DNA of 64,000 nt. Source: Burkholderiales bacterium (GTDB taxonomy: Bacteria; Pseudomonadota; Gammaproteobacteria; Burkholderiales; Burkholderiaceae_C). The notes beneath the pieces are model-generated. The model did no database searches. It worked only from the letters and a program-made list of their open reading frames with translations, and had not been told where the DNA came from. The stretch is from NCBI GenBank assembly GCA_016223165.1, contig JACRPO010000005.1, positions 806,001 through 870,000 on the forward strand, read 5' to 3'. Made by a program: the position numbers and the translations under genes. Below are positions 35,677-43,341 of this stretch, one piece after another. Every line of letters starts with the position of its first letter. The first letter of the stretch is position 1.

Positions 35677-35698
35677 GTTGTGTACGTTACTACACAAC
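35677..35698. promoter_or_regulatory. ModE-type operator in front of modA
   Basis: Perfect 8-bp inverted repeat GTTGTGTA / TACACAAC separated by six bases, just upstream of modA. Spacing and the outer GTT/AAC resemble the E. coli ModE box (CGTTAT...ATAACG). Binding here would block modABC when molybdate is plentiful. Confidence 0.75.
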
Positions 35699-36026
35699 GC
35701 GGCGCATGCAAGGCGCCGGCTAGGGTGTCGGCGGGACGGGAGCCGGTCCGCGCGAGACTTCTTCTGGTCGGGGGTGGGGAACAAGAAACGCCGTCGGCAA
35801 CGACCCATCTGCGACATTCGCCCGCCGATTATCAGCACCCGACTGCAGACGTTGACGTTTGATGCAGGCGTGCAGCGGGCCACCGCGTGCGCGTACTCGC
35901 TCACGTTGCGGCTGCCCCGCCGCATCGCAGACTTGCGGTGGGAGAGGAATTCGGAATGGAGCGCGCAGGACTACCATGAGGCTAATCGCCATGCCACGTT
36001 CTCGGCACAGCGAAGGAAGGATGACC
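35699..36026. other. Intergenic stretch at the left edge of the low-GC island
   Basis: The GC content falls from over 70% to about 60% across this segment. Apart from the AAGGAAGG ribosome site at 36013-36020, I see no repeat, integrase, att-like duplication or clear promoter. Confidence 0.5.
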
Positions 36027-37235
36027 ATGGCAGAGCAACAAGGGCAGCCACAAGCACCCGACAACGGCGGCGGACCAGCACGGTCCATCAGTGTTCGCAA
36101 TTCGGGCGAGCCACTTCGATTCTCCAACGTCGAGATCTTGAGCGGATTCTGTACTGAATCGGCGAAGCCTGGCCAGACGGTCAAGGTCTGTACGCGGCTG
36201 GCCCTGACCTCCGACGAACCCCTTTTTCACCGGCTCGTCGAGAACCTCGCAGGCGTCGTCAATCACATGGCCCAGCAGGCAAACACCGGCGTCCGCCTTA
36301 GTCGGGCCGATACGGTACTGCTGGTCTACAAGGTGGACAATACGGCAGAGTTGTGGTTAGACACAGCCGCAGTTTGTGTCCGCTGTGCTGTCAAGCGCAA
36401 TATCACTGCTGGAACAGCCGTGCTCGAGAGCGACATCACCGACGTGACCGGCATGGGCTTCCCGTGCGTCAACCTCGAAGCAACCGACAAGGTCGTGTGC
36501 ATCTTCCGGCGGGACTCGCGCTTTGCACTCGCCTTCGACTTCAACCCGGACGGCAAGCTGGATGTCGAAGCCTTCACAACCGCGCTCGGCACGCTGTACC
36601 GGGAACTGCGCTATCGCCATCTCTACGAAGCCCTTGGCGACCCCGTTCTGTTCGACCGACTGATCGCGTCCGGCTGGTTCCCATTTGCGGAGATCATCAC
36701 GGCGGAGTTCAAGGACCTGCTGCGTCACTGCGAGGCTGGCTTCGATGTAGCCGAAATCGAAGACACCATTCTTGCCAAGTTCGATGAGGCACGCCTGCAG
36801 CGCATCCACGAGCGCTGGATCGCCAAGCCCCATTTCGCGGCGAAGGCGTCGTTGCTGAAGGCAGCGATCGACGCCTTCGCACAAAAGGAGCCTGTGGCCG
36901 TCATCAAGATCCTGCTCACCGAAATTGAAGGGGTCCTCAACGATGCGCACCGGGCGGCCAATGGCGGCCAGGGCGCGAAGCTGAAGGCCCTGCTCGCCTT
37001 TGCCAAGGCATCCGCCGAACAGAAAGCCGGCGGGCCAAACACACTACTGTTCCCTGCGGCGTTTGCGCAGTACCTTGAGGGCCACACGTTCGTGAACTTC
37101 GACCCGGTGGCCCAGACCGGCACGGCGGGCTCCCGGCATGCGGTCGGCCATGGAGCAGCGGCACAGGACACCTACACCATGCCGAGGGCCCTTCAGGCGA
37201 TTCTGACGCTCGATCAGCTCGCCTTCTATACCTGA
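36027..37235 (+). CDS. Unrecognised 402-aa protein with RxxxxHG C-terminus (possible HEPN-like RNase)
   Basis: ATG 36027 is preceded by AAGGAAGG at six bases. No signal peptide or membrane segment is seen. The C-terminus reads SRHAVGHGAAAQDTYTM, giving R370-X4-H375 followed by a hydrophobic helix (ALQAILTLDQLAFY). R-X4-6-H is the catalytic signature of HEPN RNases, and this exact C-terminal style recurs in proteins near defence genes, but I cannot name the family. Central parts are mixed alpha/beta with acidic helices. Base use is clearly less GC-rich than in flanking mod and nif genes, as in the ABC-3C genes downstream. It may be a stand-alone defence gene; a functional link to the ABC-3C system is not shown. 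Confidence 0.6.
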   Translation: MAEQQGQPQAPDNGGGPARSISVRNSGEPLRFSNVEILSGFCTESAKPGQTVKVCTRLALTSDEPLFHRLVENLAGVVNHMAQQANTGVRLSRADTVLLVYKVDNTAELWLDTAAVCVRCAVKRNITAGTAVLESDITDVTGMGFPCVNLEATDKVVCIFRRDSRFALAFDFNPDGKLDVEAFTTALGTLYRELRYRHLYEALGDPVLFDRLIASGWFPFAEIITAEFKDLLRHCEAGFDVAEIEDTILAKFDEARLQRIHERWIAKPHFAAKASLLKAAIDAFAQKEPVAVIKILLTEIEGVLNDAHRAANGGQGAKLKALLAFAKASAEQKAGGPNTLLFPAAFAQYLEGHTFVNFDPVAQTGTAGSRHAVGHGAAAQDTYTMPRALQAILTLDQLAFYT

Positions 37236-37346
37236 CCATCGGCGCGTCTTCCCGCCGACCGCGAGGAAGTCGTAGATAACGGGGAAGACCTTCATCGCAC
37301 CGGCATGCGACCCGTTCTTGACCTACACCCCGCCAGACTGGACTCC

Positions 37347-37365
37347 GGAAGCAGACCTTCGCGGC
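37347..37365. repeat. Degenerate 19-base repeat, left copy (flanks ABC-3C operon)
   Basis: GGAAGCAGACCTTCGCGGC matches 41298-41316 in 16 of 19 positions, same orientation. Each copy is followed by or merges into a hairpin. It may be a relic of a dispersed repeat rather than an insertion footprint. Confidence 0.4.
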
Positions 37366-37400
37366 GCGGCTGGGATCGCAACTTTCGATCCCAGCCGCGC
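37364..37400. terminator. 15-bp perfect hairpin between the two island units
   Basis: Arms 37364-37378 and 37386-37400 are perfectly complementary (GCGCGGCTGGGATCG), with a 7-base loop CAACTTT. There is no T-run on either side, so it is not a standard intrinsic terminator. Rho-linked termination, an operator or a mobile-repeat relic are other options. Confidence 0.5.
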
Positions 37401-37647
37401 GATGAGTTCGTTGAGCCTAGTACCTCTTCGCCGTAAATGTCGGGTTTCACGCCGGCGTTCCGTTCTACTTCTAAGGGAAGCCTCTCGGTTGATCGGCTGT
37501 AGCCATCGGTACGATGCACGGCAAAGATCCAAGCTTCAGGAGTAGCGGCCACCGAATCGATGCGCTACGCGAAACCCGTGACGGGCTGGCCGACGTAGCC
37601 TCGAGTTCTCGGGCAAACAAGGAGAGTCGGGCGAACGGGAGACGCAA

Positions 37648-38838
37648 GTGGCATCAACGAAGGACAAGTTCGCGGCTGGAGAACAGGGACTGGGGTACAT
37701 CTACCAGGTTCGGTTCGCGCTTGCGCATCTGATGAAGCAGGATGAGAGCCGAACGCTACTCATCGAGGCGGATGACGATGTCCAGGTCGTCGATCTAAAC
37801 GGTGAGAACGTTCTGATCTCCCTGAAGCATAAGAAGCTGGGCGAGACTGTTGGCACGCTCTCGGTCGACTTCTGGAAGTCGGTGCGAATCTGGCTCGCTC
37901 GATACATTCGCGACGGCAAACTGGCGTGCGAGCACTCCTATTGCATGGCAACGACTGCGCGCGTTGGCCCGACTTCCGAACTACGGTACTTCCTTGCTGA
38001 TGCCACTTCGAAGCCAGCAAATTTCGACCAGCTACTTCTCGCGGAACTTGCTGGATCCGAGTCTGAGCTTAGCGCCGACATCAAAGCAACATTCGGGGGG
38101 ATGTCCGCAAACGAATGTCAGGACTTCATATCGCGCATCGTTGTCGTCGATGAGTCTCCGAGAATCCTGGACCTTGAATCCGAGATCTCGAAGCAACTGA
38201 GACCCGTCCGTCAGAAGCACCGCAACGACATCCGTGAAAGGCTGGAGGGCTGGTGGATGGGTCAGGCGATCGCACAAATTGATGGTAAGCGCGACGCGAT
38301 TTCGGGCCACGAATTGTGGGAAAAGGTCGCCGGCTTCAGCGACGAATACCGCGACGACAACCTGCCGATAACCTTCGGGAACAGCGCCCCGCCAAATGGC
38401 ATCGATGCCGACAACGACCCCCGGCAGTTCGTGCGACAGCTTCGTGCGATCGGGATGCCGACCGATAGTCTCGAGGCGGCCATACTCGATTTCCACCGCG
38501 CCTTCGCACAACGCTCGCACTGGGCCCGCACCAATGTGCTTGTGACGGACGAGATGGAGATATTCGAGGGCCGACTGATAAGCGAGTGGAAGCGCATGCG
38601 CGCGCACATGAAGGTCAGCGCAACGTCGTCTGAGGACGACCTCAAAGAAGCCGGGCGGGTGCTCTACGAATGGGCGGAACTGAAGTCTTCTCACATTCAG
38701 ATTCGGGCTCGGGTCACCGAAGAGTACGTGCGACGCGGGACCTTCCACTATCTGGCCAATCGGGAACCGACACCGGGAGTCTATTGGCACCCGAACTTCC
38801 TTGAGCATCTCAAGGCGACGCTGAAGGATGACCAATGA
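37648..38838 (+). CDS. ABC-3C system component with N-terminal nuclease-like domain
   Basis: 396 aa, GTG 37648 with GGGAGA upstream. The N-terminus GEQGLGYIYQVRFALAHLM is followed by LIEADDDVQVVDLNGENVLISLKHKK, which fits a restriction-endonuclease-fold core (acidic D/E, then D, then LxK). This N-terminal style is typical of the effector-side protein of three-component ABC (ABC-3C) conflict systems. The remainder is helical and charged and probably contacts the other components. Its stop overlaps the next start (ATGA). Lower GC than chromosomal neighbours. Cytoplasmic. Confidence 0.72.
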   Translation: MASTKDKFAAGEQGLGYIYQVRFALAHLMKQDESRTLLIEADDDVQVVDLNGENVLISLKHKKLGETVGTLSVDFWKSVRIWLARYIRDGKLACEHSYCMATTARVGPTSELRYFLADATSKPANFDQLLLAELAGSESELSADIKATFGGMSANECQDFISRIVVVDESPRILDLESEISKQLRPVRQKHRNDIRERLEGWWMGQAIAQIDGKRDAISGHELWEKVAGFSDEYRDDNLPITFGNSAPPNGIDADNDPRQFVRQLRAIGMPTDSLEAAILDFHRAFAQRSHWARTNVLVTDEMEIFEGRLISEWKRMRAHMKVSATSSEDDLKEAGRVLYEWAELKSSHIQIRARVTEEYVRRGTFHYLANREPTPGVYWHPNFLEHLKATLKDDQ

Positions 38839-39323
38839 TCGACTGGGAGAGTCGCCCCTTCGAAATCCGAAACCTCTTCAATCCGGCGTTCTGTGCGGTA
38901 GTACTAGCTTCGGCTCTCCAGGCCTACGAGAAGCGGGCACGCAAGCCTATGCCCTATTCCCTGTCGCTGCTTGTTCTTCCGCTTTGCTTGCACAAAGAGA
39001 CGCGCGACGAGATGGTTGCCAGCCCAAAGACATCGATTCTGCGAATCATCGCGCGGCGACCTGACCTGTTGATCGACTTCGCTCGCCGTGCTCAGGGCCT
39101 GATACACCCGGCCATGGAAGCCTTTGCCCTGTTGGCAATCCGCAATTGCATTGAAGTGCGCGAATCCGGTGGACTCCGATTGCTCCCCAAGAAGGTATCC
39201 CTGGAGCCGTTGAGCACCGATGATGCTGAGGCGTGCAGGGCCACCGCTGCGCTCCTCGGCCGCCAATTCGCCCAGATCAACGACCGCGTGACCATCTACA
39301 CGACGCTCGGCATCCGCCCATGA
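38835..39323 (+). CDS. ABC-3C system middle component
   Basis: 162 aa. MIDWESRPFEIRNLFNPAFCAVVL is the recurring opening of the middle component (E..NLFNPAF..); LSLLVLPLCLHKETRD follows. It consists of small helical domains, with no catalytic motif. In ABC-3C loci this protein bridges the ATPase and the effector (from published comparative work on these systems). It overlaps both neighbours by four bases (ATGA twice), so the three are translationally coupled. Confidence 0.78.
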   Translation: MIDWESRPFEIRNLFNPAFCAVVLASALQAYEKRARKPMPYSLSLLVLPLCLHKETRDEMVASPKTSILRIIARRPDLLIDFARRAQGLIHPAMEAFALLAIRNCIEVRESGGLRLLPKKVSLEPLSTDDAEACRATAALLGRQFAQINDRVTIYTTLGIRP

Positions 39324-41278
39324 AGATCGCATCTATCCACATCTACAGCAACGACGGCCGCCGGCGCGACCTTACGTTGAGGACCAACGGGCTCAATATC
39401 GTCACGGGTCTGGCGTCCACCGGTAAATCGTCGCTCTCTGACATCGTCGAATACTGTATGGGCGAGGCCGACTGCAAGATCGCAGAGGGCTTCATCCGCG
39501 AAAAGGTATCCTGGTTCGCGGTGATCTTTGAGTTCCCCAGTGAGCAGGTTTTCGTTGCAAAGCCCAATCCGAAGCCTGGCAAGGTCTCCTGCTCCCTTGC
39601 GATGGTTCGACGGGGGGTGAAGCTGAAACCACCGCCCTATTCCGAGCTCAAGCATGACGGTGGCGACGAACTCGTGCAGAGCGTTCTCTCAACTCTTTTG
39701 GGCATCTCGCAAACGAAGACGGCCTCCCCTGACATGGGCTCCCGGGAGGGCTACACCGTCAACGTCAAGCACACGGTCTACTACCTGTTCCAAAAACAGG
39801 GCTTGGTAGCAAACAAGGACCTCCTCTTCTATCGACAGGCCGAGGAGTGGATGCCGGCGACGATTCGCGACACGTTCGCCGTGCTCTTTGGTGTCTCTCA
39901 CGCCGGCCAAGTCGAGGCCGAGGCAAATCGCCGCGCCGCGCAGCGCGAGCTGCGGATCGCTCAAAGGGAGCTCCGTGCGGCAGAGGATGCGGAGAGCGCC
40001 CATGACACACGGGGCATCAGTCTCCTCGCTGAGGCTCGCGCTGCTGGCATCGTGCTTCAAGCAGATCCAGTTCCAAGAGACGGGGACACCCAGATGGTTA
40101 GCCGACTCAGGCAAGTCCTGACTTGGCGACCGGGTACACGACTCGTACAGAGTGATGGGTCGGTTGCCAACCTGCAAACTCAGCGCGTGGCGCTGCGGTC
40201 CGAACGCCGTCAACTTTCGGACCAGATCGTCGCGGCGCGACGCTACTCGGACGGAGCGTCTGACTTCGAAGTCGAGGCAAACGAGCAGCGCTCGCGTCTG
40301 GAATCCATCAAGGCCCTGCCACACGATCCGGACGGCAAGTGGCAATGGCCCTTTCTCAACGAATCCGACGCTCGCCTGGAAGGCGTTGCAGAGGCGCTGC
40401 TGGGTGAACTGAGGAGCCTCGATGGGGATCTCGCTCAAGTGATGGGCACTCGGCCACGCCTGGAAGAACATCTGGCGACGCTGACCAGTCGCGCAGCGGA
40501 GGTAACGGAGCGGGTTCGTAGTGTTGAGAGCGCCCTGACCGCGACCATTCTGGCGGACGAGAGAGCGGCGGCGCAGGAGGACGCGAACACTCGAGCGGCA
40601 CGTGTACAGGGCCGCGTGAGCTTCTACCTCGATGGGCTCGAAACCAGCAACACGCTTCCTGCACTGCGAGAGAGGGTTGATCGGCTACAGGCAAAGCTCG
40701 ACTACTGGATCGAGCGCGCCGGCTCCAATGAGGACACCGACGCACGAATGGAATCAATCATCACGAACGTGTCGGTCACGCTCACCGAACTCGTACGCGA
40801 GTTCAAAGCGTTCTTCCATGAACACCAGTTCCGCCTCGACCCAAACAAGCTGACAGTCGTCGTCGAGCGTCCCGGCGACCCGGTTCCGATGGCGCGAACG
40901 GGTGGCGGAGCTAACTGGCTGGCGTATCACATTTCCGCCCTGCTCGCCTTGCACTACTACGCAGCGAAGAACAACCGGCCCATCCCACGCTTCCTCATGC
41001 TCGATCAGCCGACACAGGTCTACTTTCCGTCGCAGATGGTGTATGAGGCGGCCGCGGGCGACACCAAGCGCACGCGTGCCGATGCGGACTCGGAAGCTGC
41101 CAAACGACTGTTCGAGACACTGCTTCGCTTCACGAAAGAGCGGGTGCCCGGCTTCCAACTGATCGTGACCGAGCACGCAAACTTCGCTGACCCGTGGTTC
41201 CAGGAGGCACTGGTCGAGCCGCCCTGGGTCAATCCGCCTGCGCTTGTTCCCTTGGACTGGCCTGATCAGCGGCGTTAG
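39320..41278 (+). CDS. ABC-3C ATPase (DUF3732, SMC/Rad50-like)
   Basis: 652 aa. MKIASIHIYSNDGRRRDLTLR leads to Walker A GLASTGKSSLSDIVEYC at about residues 32-48, as in DUF3732 ATPases. The middle (residues ~195-500) is heptad-rich coiled coil with RELRIAQRELRAAEDAE and RSERRQLSDQI. The C-terminal half holds the signature and Walker B region (FLMLDQPTQVYFP) and a late H-like LIVTEHANFADPWF. It probably senses a phage or replication structure and licenses the effector. The start is set by ATGA overlap with the middle component. Ends the island operon. Confidence 0.85.
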   Translation: MKIASIHIYSNDGRRRDLTLRTNGLNIVTGLASTGKSSLSDIVEYCMGEADCKIAEGFIREKVSWFAVIFEFPSEQVFVAKPNPKPGKVSCSLAMVRRGVKLKPPPYSELKHDGGDELVQSVLSTLLGISQTKTASPDMGSREGYTVNVKHTVYYLFQKQGLVANKDLLFYRQAEEWMPATIRDTFAVLFGVSHAGQVEAEANRRAAQRELRIAQRELRAAEDAESAHDTRGISLLAEARAAGIVLQADPVPRDGDTQMVSRLRQVLTWRPGTRLVQSDGSVANLQTQRVALRSERRQLSDQIVAARRYSDGASDFEVEANEQRSRLESIKALPHDPDGKWQWPFLNESDARLEGVAEALLGELRSLDGDLAQVMGTRPRLEEHLATLTSRAAEVTERVRSVESALTATILADERAAAQEDANTRAARVQGRVSFYLDGLETSNTLPALRERVDRLQAKLDYWIERAGSNEDTDARMESIITNVSVTLTELVREFKAFFHEHQFRLDPNKLTVVVERPGDPVPMARTGGGANWLAYHISALLALHYYAAKNNRPIPRFLMLDQPTQVYFPSQMVYEAAAGDTKRTRADADSEAAKRLFETLLRFTKERVPGFQLIVTEHANFADPWFQEALVEPPWVNPPALVPLDWPDQRR

Positions 41279-41297
41279 AAGGCCCGAGAACCTACTC

Positions 41298-41316
41298 GAA
41301 AGCAGACTGTCGCGGC
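41298..41316. repeat. Degenerate 19-base repeat, right copy
   Basis: GAAAGCAGACTGTCGCGGC, 20 bases after the ATPase stop and same orientation as 37347-37365 (16/19). A 6-bp GCGGCC / GGCCGC stem with 10-base loop follows at 41312-41333. Confidence 0.4.
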
Positions 41317-41370
41317 CGTCTACTTTTGGCCGCAAGCAGCCGGAGGGACTCACCACGAGCCACTACGGCC

Positions 41371-41769
41371 TCAATCCTCCGCCCCGAAGCATTCCCCCCG
41401 GTCGCTGCACACCGCGCAGCTCGGCGACTTGCAGATCAGGATCTCCTCGCGCTCGCACAGCAGCCGGTAGAGGAACTTCTTCCACTTCATGTCGCCGTGG
41501 TTCCTGGCGACGAGGGCGGGGAACCAGCGGCGCATCAGCGCCGAGAGCTCGGCGCGCGAGGCCAGCCGCAGGTCCTGCCAGAGGTGGTTGTCGCCCAGGC
41601 TCGCCACGGCGATGGTGAGCGCCACGCGCCGGGTCTCGCCCCGCGGCCCGGCGGCCGGGTCGGCATGCTCGAGCAGCAGCGCCACGAGGTCGGCCACCTC
41701 GTCGTCGCGCGTCGCGCGGCGCGCGCGCACAGCCGGGTGAAGGTCGAGGACCAGCTCGCGGGTGCCCAT
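41371..41769 (-). CDS. nifQ: NifQ family protein (molybdenum donation to FeMo-co)
   Basis: 132 aa, shorter than many NifQ proteins (~170-190), but the diagnostic C-terminus is complete: MKWKKFLYRLLCEREEI followed by CKSPSCAVCSDRGEC, the C-X4-C-X2-C-X5-C motif that binds a Mo-Fe-S cluster in NifQ. DNHLWQDLRLASRAELSALM is also family-like. NifQ passes Mo to NifEN/NifH. Last gene of the nifH operon; convergent with the ABC-3C ATPase gene 92 bases away. Confidence 0.9.
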   Translation of the reverse strand: MGTRELVLDLHPAVRARRATRDDEVADLVALLLEHADPAAGPRGETRRVALTIAVASLGDNHLWQDLRLASRAELSALMRRWFPALVARNHGDMKWKKFLYRLLCEREEILICKSPSCAVCSDRGECFGAED

Positions 41770-41779
41770 CGTGTTCCTC

Positions 41780-41824
41780 TCAGCCGCCTCAGCCGCCTCA
41801 GCCGCCTCAGCCATCTCAGCCGTC
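41780..41824. repeat. Nonamer tandem repeat (five copies) between fdxB and nifQ
   Basis: Five consecutive 9-base units TCAGCCGCC, the last two degenerate, in the spacer just upstream of the nifQ ATG on the minus strand. Confidence 0.85.
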
Positions 41825-41834
41825 CCGGCCCGCT

Positions 41835-42155
41835 TCAGGCCGGCTCCGACAACGCCACCGGTGCGTGCGTGTAGCACTTCTTCGGGCAGATCTTCGAGCA
41901 CGCGGTGCAGCCGATGCACAGCTCGCGGCGCGCGATCGTCATCACCTTCTTCTCGTACTCCTCTTCCTCGTCGCCGTCGGGGTCGAGCGCGATGCGCTCG
42001 CCTTCGTCGTCCAGCCCCACCAGCGCGAGCACGCCGCGCGGGCAGACGCGGAAGCAACGCCCGCAGCCGATGCACTTGTCCTCGTTGATGGCCTGCACGA
42101 AGGCCGGCGTCCAGCGGGCGCCGGAGGGCAGCGTGACGCTGAAGGTCGTGCTCAT
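41835..42155 (-). CDS. fdxB: Nif-specific ferredoxin III
   Basis: 106 aa with two [4Fe-4S] sites: [12 protein letters not shown] and [12 protein letters not shown] plus an extra C in KKC. An acidic insert ([13 protein letters not shown]) separates them. [23 protein letters not shown] is the family N-terminus. Co-localised with nifX/nifN-type genes as in many diazotrophs; it probably supplies electrons for FeMo-co synthesis or nitrogenase. It overlaps the upstream gene by four bases (ATGA). Confidence 0.92.
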   Translation of the reverse strand: MSTTFSVTLPSGARWTPAFVQAINEDKCIGCGRCFRVCPRGVLALVGLDDEGERIALDPDGDEEEEYEKKVMTIARRELCIGCTACSKICPKKCYTHAPVALSEPA

Positions 42156-42373
42156 GCGCCGGCCTGCGCGAGTTGGCTGCGCGCCGCCATCAGCGCCGCA
42201 TGCGCGTCGTGGGCCACCTTGGCCACTTCGGGGATGCGCTCCCAGTTCGTCGGCAGCTCTTCGCTCAGGTCGTGCAGGTCCATCTTGGCCTGCGTGGCCC
42301 GGGCGTTGAGCTTCCTGATCTTGGCCTTCAGGGCCTCGACGTCGGTCATGGCAGGGCTCGTGGCGTGGCTCAT
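42152..42373 (-). CDS. DUF683 / CCE_0567-type small metalloprotein
   Basis: 73-aa helical hairpin protein. [37 protein letters not shown] is typical of the nif-linked DUF683 family, whose cyanobacterial member CCE_0567 has a known structure. It usually sits between the DUF269 gene and fdxB, exactly as here. Exact role unknown. ATG 42373 lacks a strong ribosome site; Met 9 is an alternative. Confidence 0.88.
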   Translation of the reverse strand: MSHATSPAMTDVEALKAKIRKLNARATQAKMDLHDLSEELPTNWERIPEVAKVAHDAHAALMAARSQLAQAGA

Positions 42374-42380
42374 CGTTCGT

Positions 42381-42890
42381 TCACCCGTAGTGGGCGACCT
42401 CCGGATACTTCTCGATCAGGTCCACGCCTTCCCTGACCAGCTTGTTGCCGGCCTCGGCCAGCTTGGCCACGCTCGGGTAGCCGAAGCGGTGCACGTCGCG
42501 CAGGTAGCGGTTGACGACGATGAGCCGGCCGGTGGTGAGCACGGCGCGGCCGAAGCCTTCGTGGCTCATCTTCATCATCGGCGAGACCATGCACTTCGTG
42601 GCCCGCTCGATCGCCAGGCCGACGGCGTTGTGGAAGAGGTCCAGCCGCCACAGCGTCTCGGGGTCGGGGTCGCCCATGATCGGCATCGCGCGCCGCTGCT
42701 CGGTGCTGACGATGAAGGGCTCGAGCAGCAGCGCGTCGCTCTTGCCGTCCCAGGTGCCGTGCGTATCCTGGGCGCGGATCTGCTTGATCAGCTCCCGGAC
42801 GAACGCGTCCTGCATCGGCGCCTCCTCCGGCGCGGCAGCGTTGGCAGCGGCGGAAGCGCCGGGGGCGTCAGGGCTGACGACGGCGCTCAT
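42381..42890 (-). CDS. NifX-associated nitrogen fixation protein (DUF269)
   Basis: 169 aa. After a ~25-residue Ala-rich lead, [36 protein letters not shown] starts the DUF269 domain; [18 protein letters not shown] and [20 protein letters not shown] follow. Always found beside nifX; function not established. The start overlaps the nifX stop (ATGA). The lead sequence may mean that translation can also start at the internal ATG about 25 codons in. Confidence 0.92.
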   Translation of the reverse strand: MSAVVSPDAPGASAAANAAAPEEAPMQDAFVRELIKQIRAQDTHGTWDGKSDALLLEPFIVSTEQRRAMPIMGDPDPETLWRLDLFHNAVGLAIERATKCMVSPMMKMSHEGFGRAVLTTGRLIVVNRYLRDVHRFGYPSVAKLAEAGNKLVREGVDLIEKYPEVAHYG

Positions 42891-43300
42891 CGCGGCACCT
42901 CGTCGTCTTCCTCGAAGTCGTGGGTTCGCTCCTGCCCTTTCAGCATCGCCTTGCGCAGCCAGGGCGGCGGCGTGCCGGCGAGCGTGGCCTGCAGCCTGTC
43001 GAGCATGTCGAGGATGGGCTCGGGCTGCGTCACCTTGACCGGGTGGATCTTGCTGGCCACGACGCGCGCCGCAGCCGAGCCGCCGATGGCGGCCACGTAG
43101 ACGATGGCGCAGTCGGCGATGGCGGCCAGCTTGGGCGCCAGCTTGTCCTCGTCGCCGTCCTCGGCGAGGTCCTCGCCGAAGCCAAAGTCCTGCACGAAGC
43201 TGTAGCCAGCGGGCGAGACCTCGTACACCGCGAGGTGCCGGGCCCAGCCGAAATGCGCATCGATGCGCTGCTGGTCCTGGGTGGCGAAGGCGACTTTCAT
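42887..43300 (-). CDS. nifX: FeMo-co carrier protein NifX
   Basis: 137 aa. [28 protein letters not shown] is the NifX/NifB-C-terminal domain start, and the AHFG segment is the expected cofactor-binding loop. NifX holds NifB-co and precursors on the way from NifB to NifEN. The C-terminus is unusually acidic ([11 protein letters not shown]). 41 bases behind nifN. Confidence 0.94.
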   Translation of the reverse strand: MKVAFATQDQQRIDAHFGWARHLAVYEVSPAGYSFVQDFGFGEDLAEDGDEDKLAPKLAAIADCAIVYVAAIGGSAAARVVASKIHPVKVTQPEPILDMLDRLQATLAGTPPPWLRKAMLKGQERTHDFEEDDEVPR

Positions 43301-43341
43301 GGCACTCCTCGAGTGACGGTGGTTCGGTGTCGCGACGGCGT

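Larger units (their letters stand above)
37236..37647. other. Intergenic region inside the defence island
   Basis: 412 bases without a convincing gene. It contains a 15-bp perfect hairpin at 37364-37400 and, just before it, one copy of a degenerate 19-base sequence (37347-37365) that recurs after the ABC-3C operon at 41298-41316. The start of the next gene has a GGGAGA ribosome site. Confidence 0.55.

Noticed and set aside
35859..36026. Longer start (35859) for the 402-aa island protein
   Set aside because: The extra 56 residues are Arg/Cys/Pro-rich and without a ribosome site; AAGGAAGG is ideally placed for ATG 36027.
37236..37310. Possible transposase or integrase remnant on the minus strand (MKVFPVIYDFLAVGG)
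   Set aside because: The short stretch has no diagnostic motif and no terminal inverted repeats; not enough to call a pseudogene.
41780..41824. Possible CRISPR-like array of nonamers
   Set aside because: Units are 9 bases, contiguous, with no unique spacers; a simple tandem repeat. No cas genes in the window.
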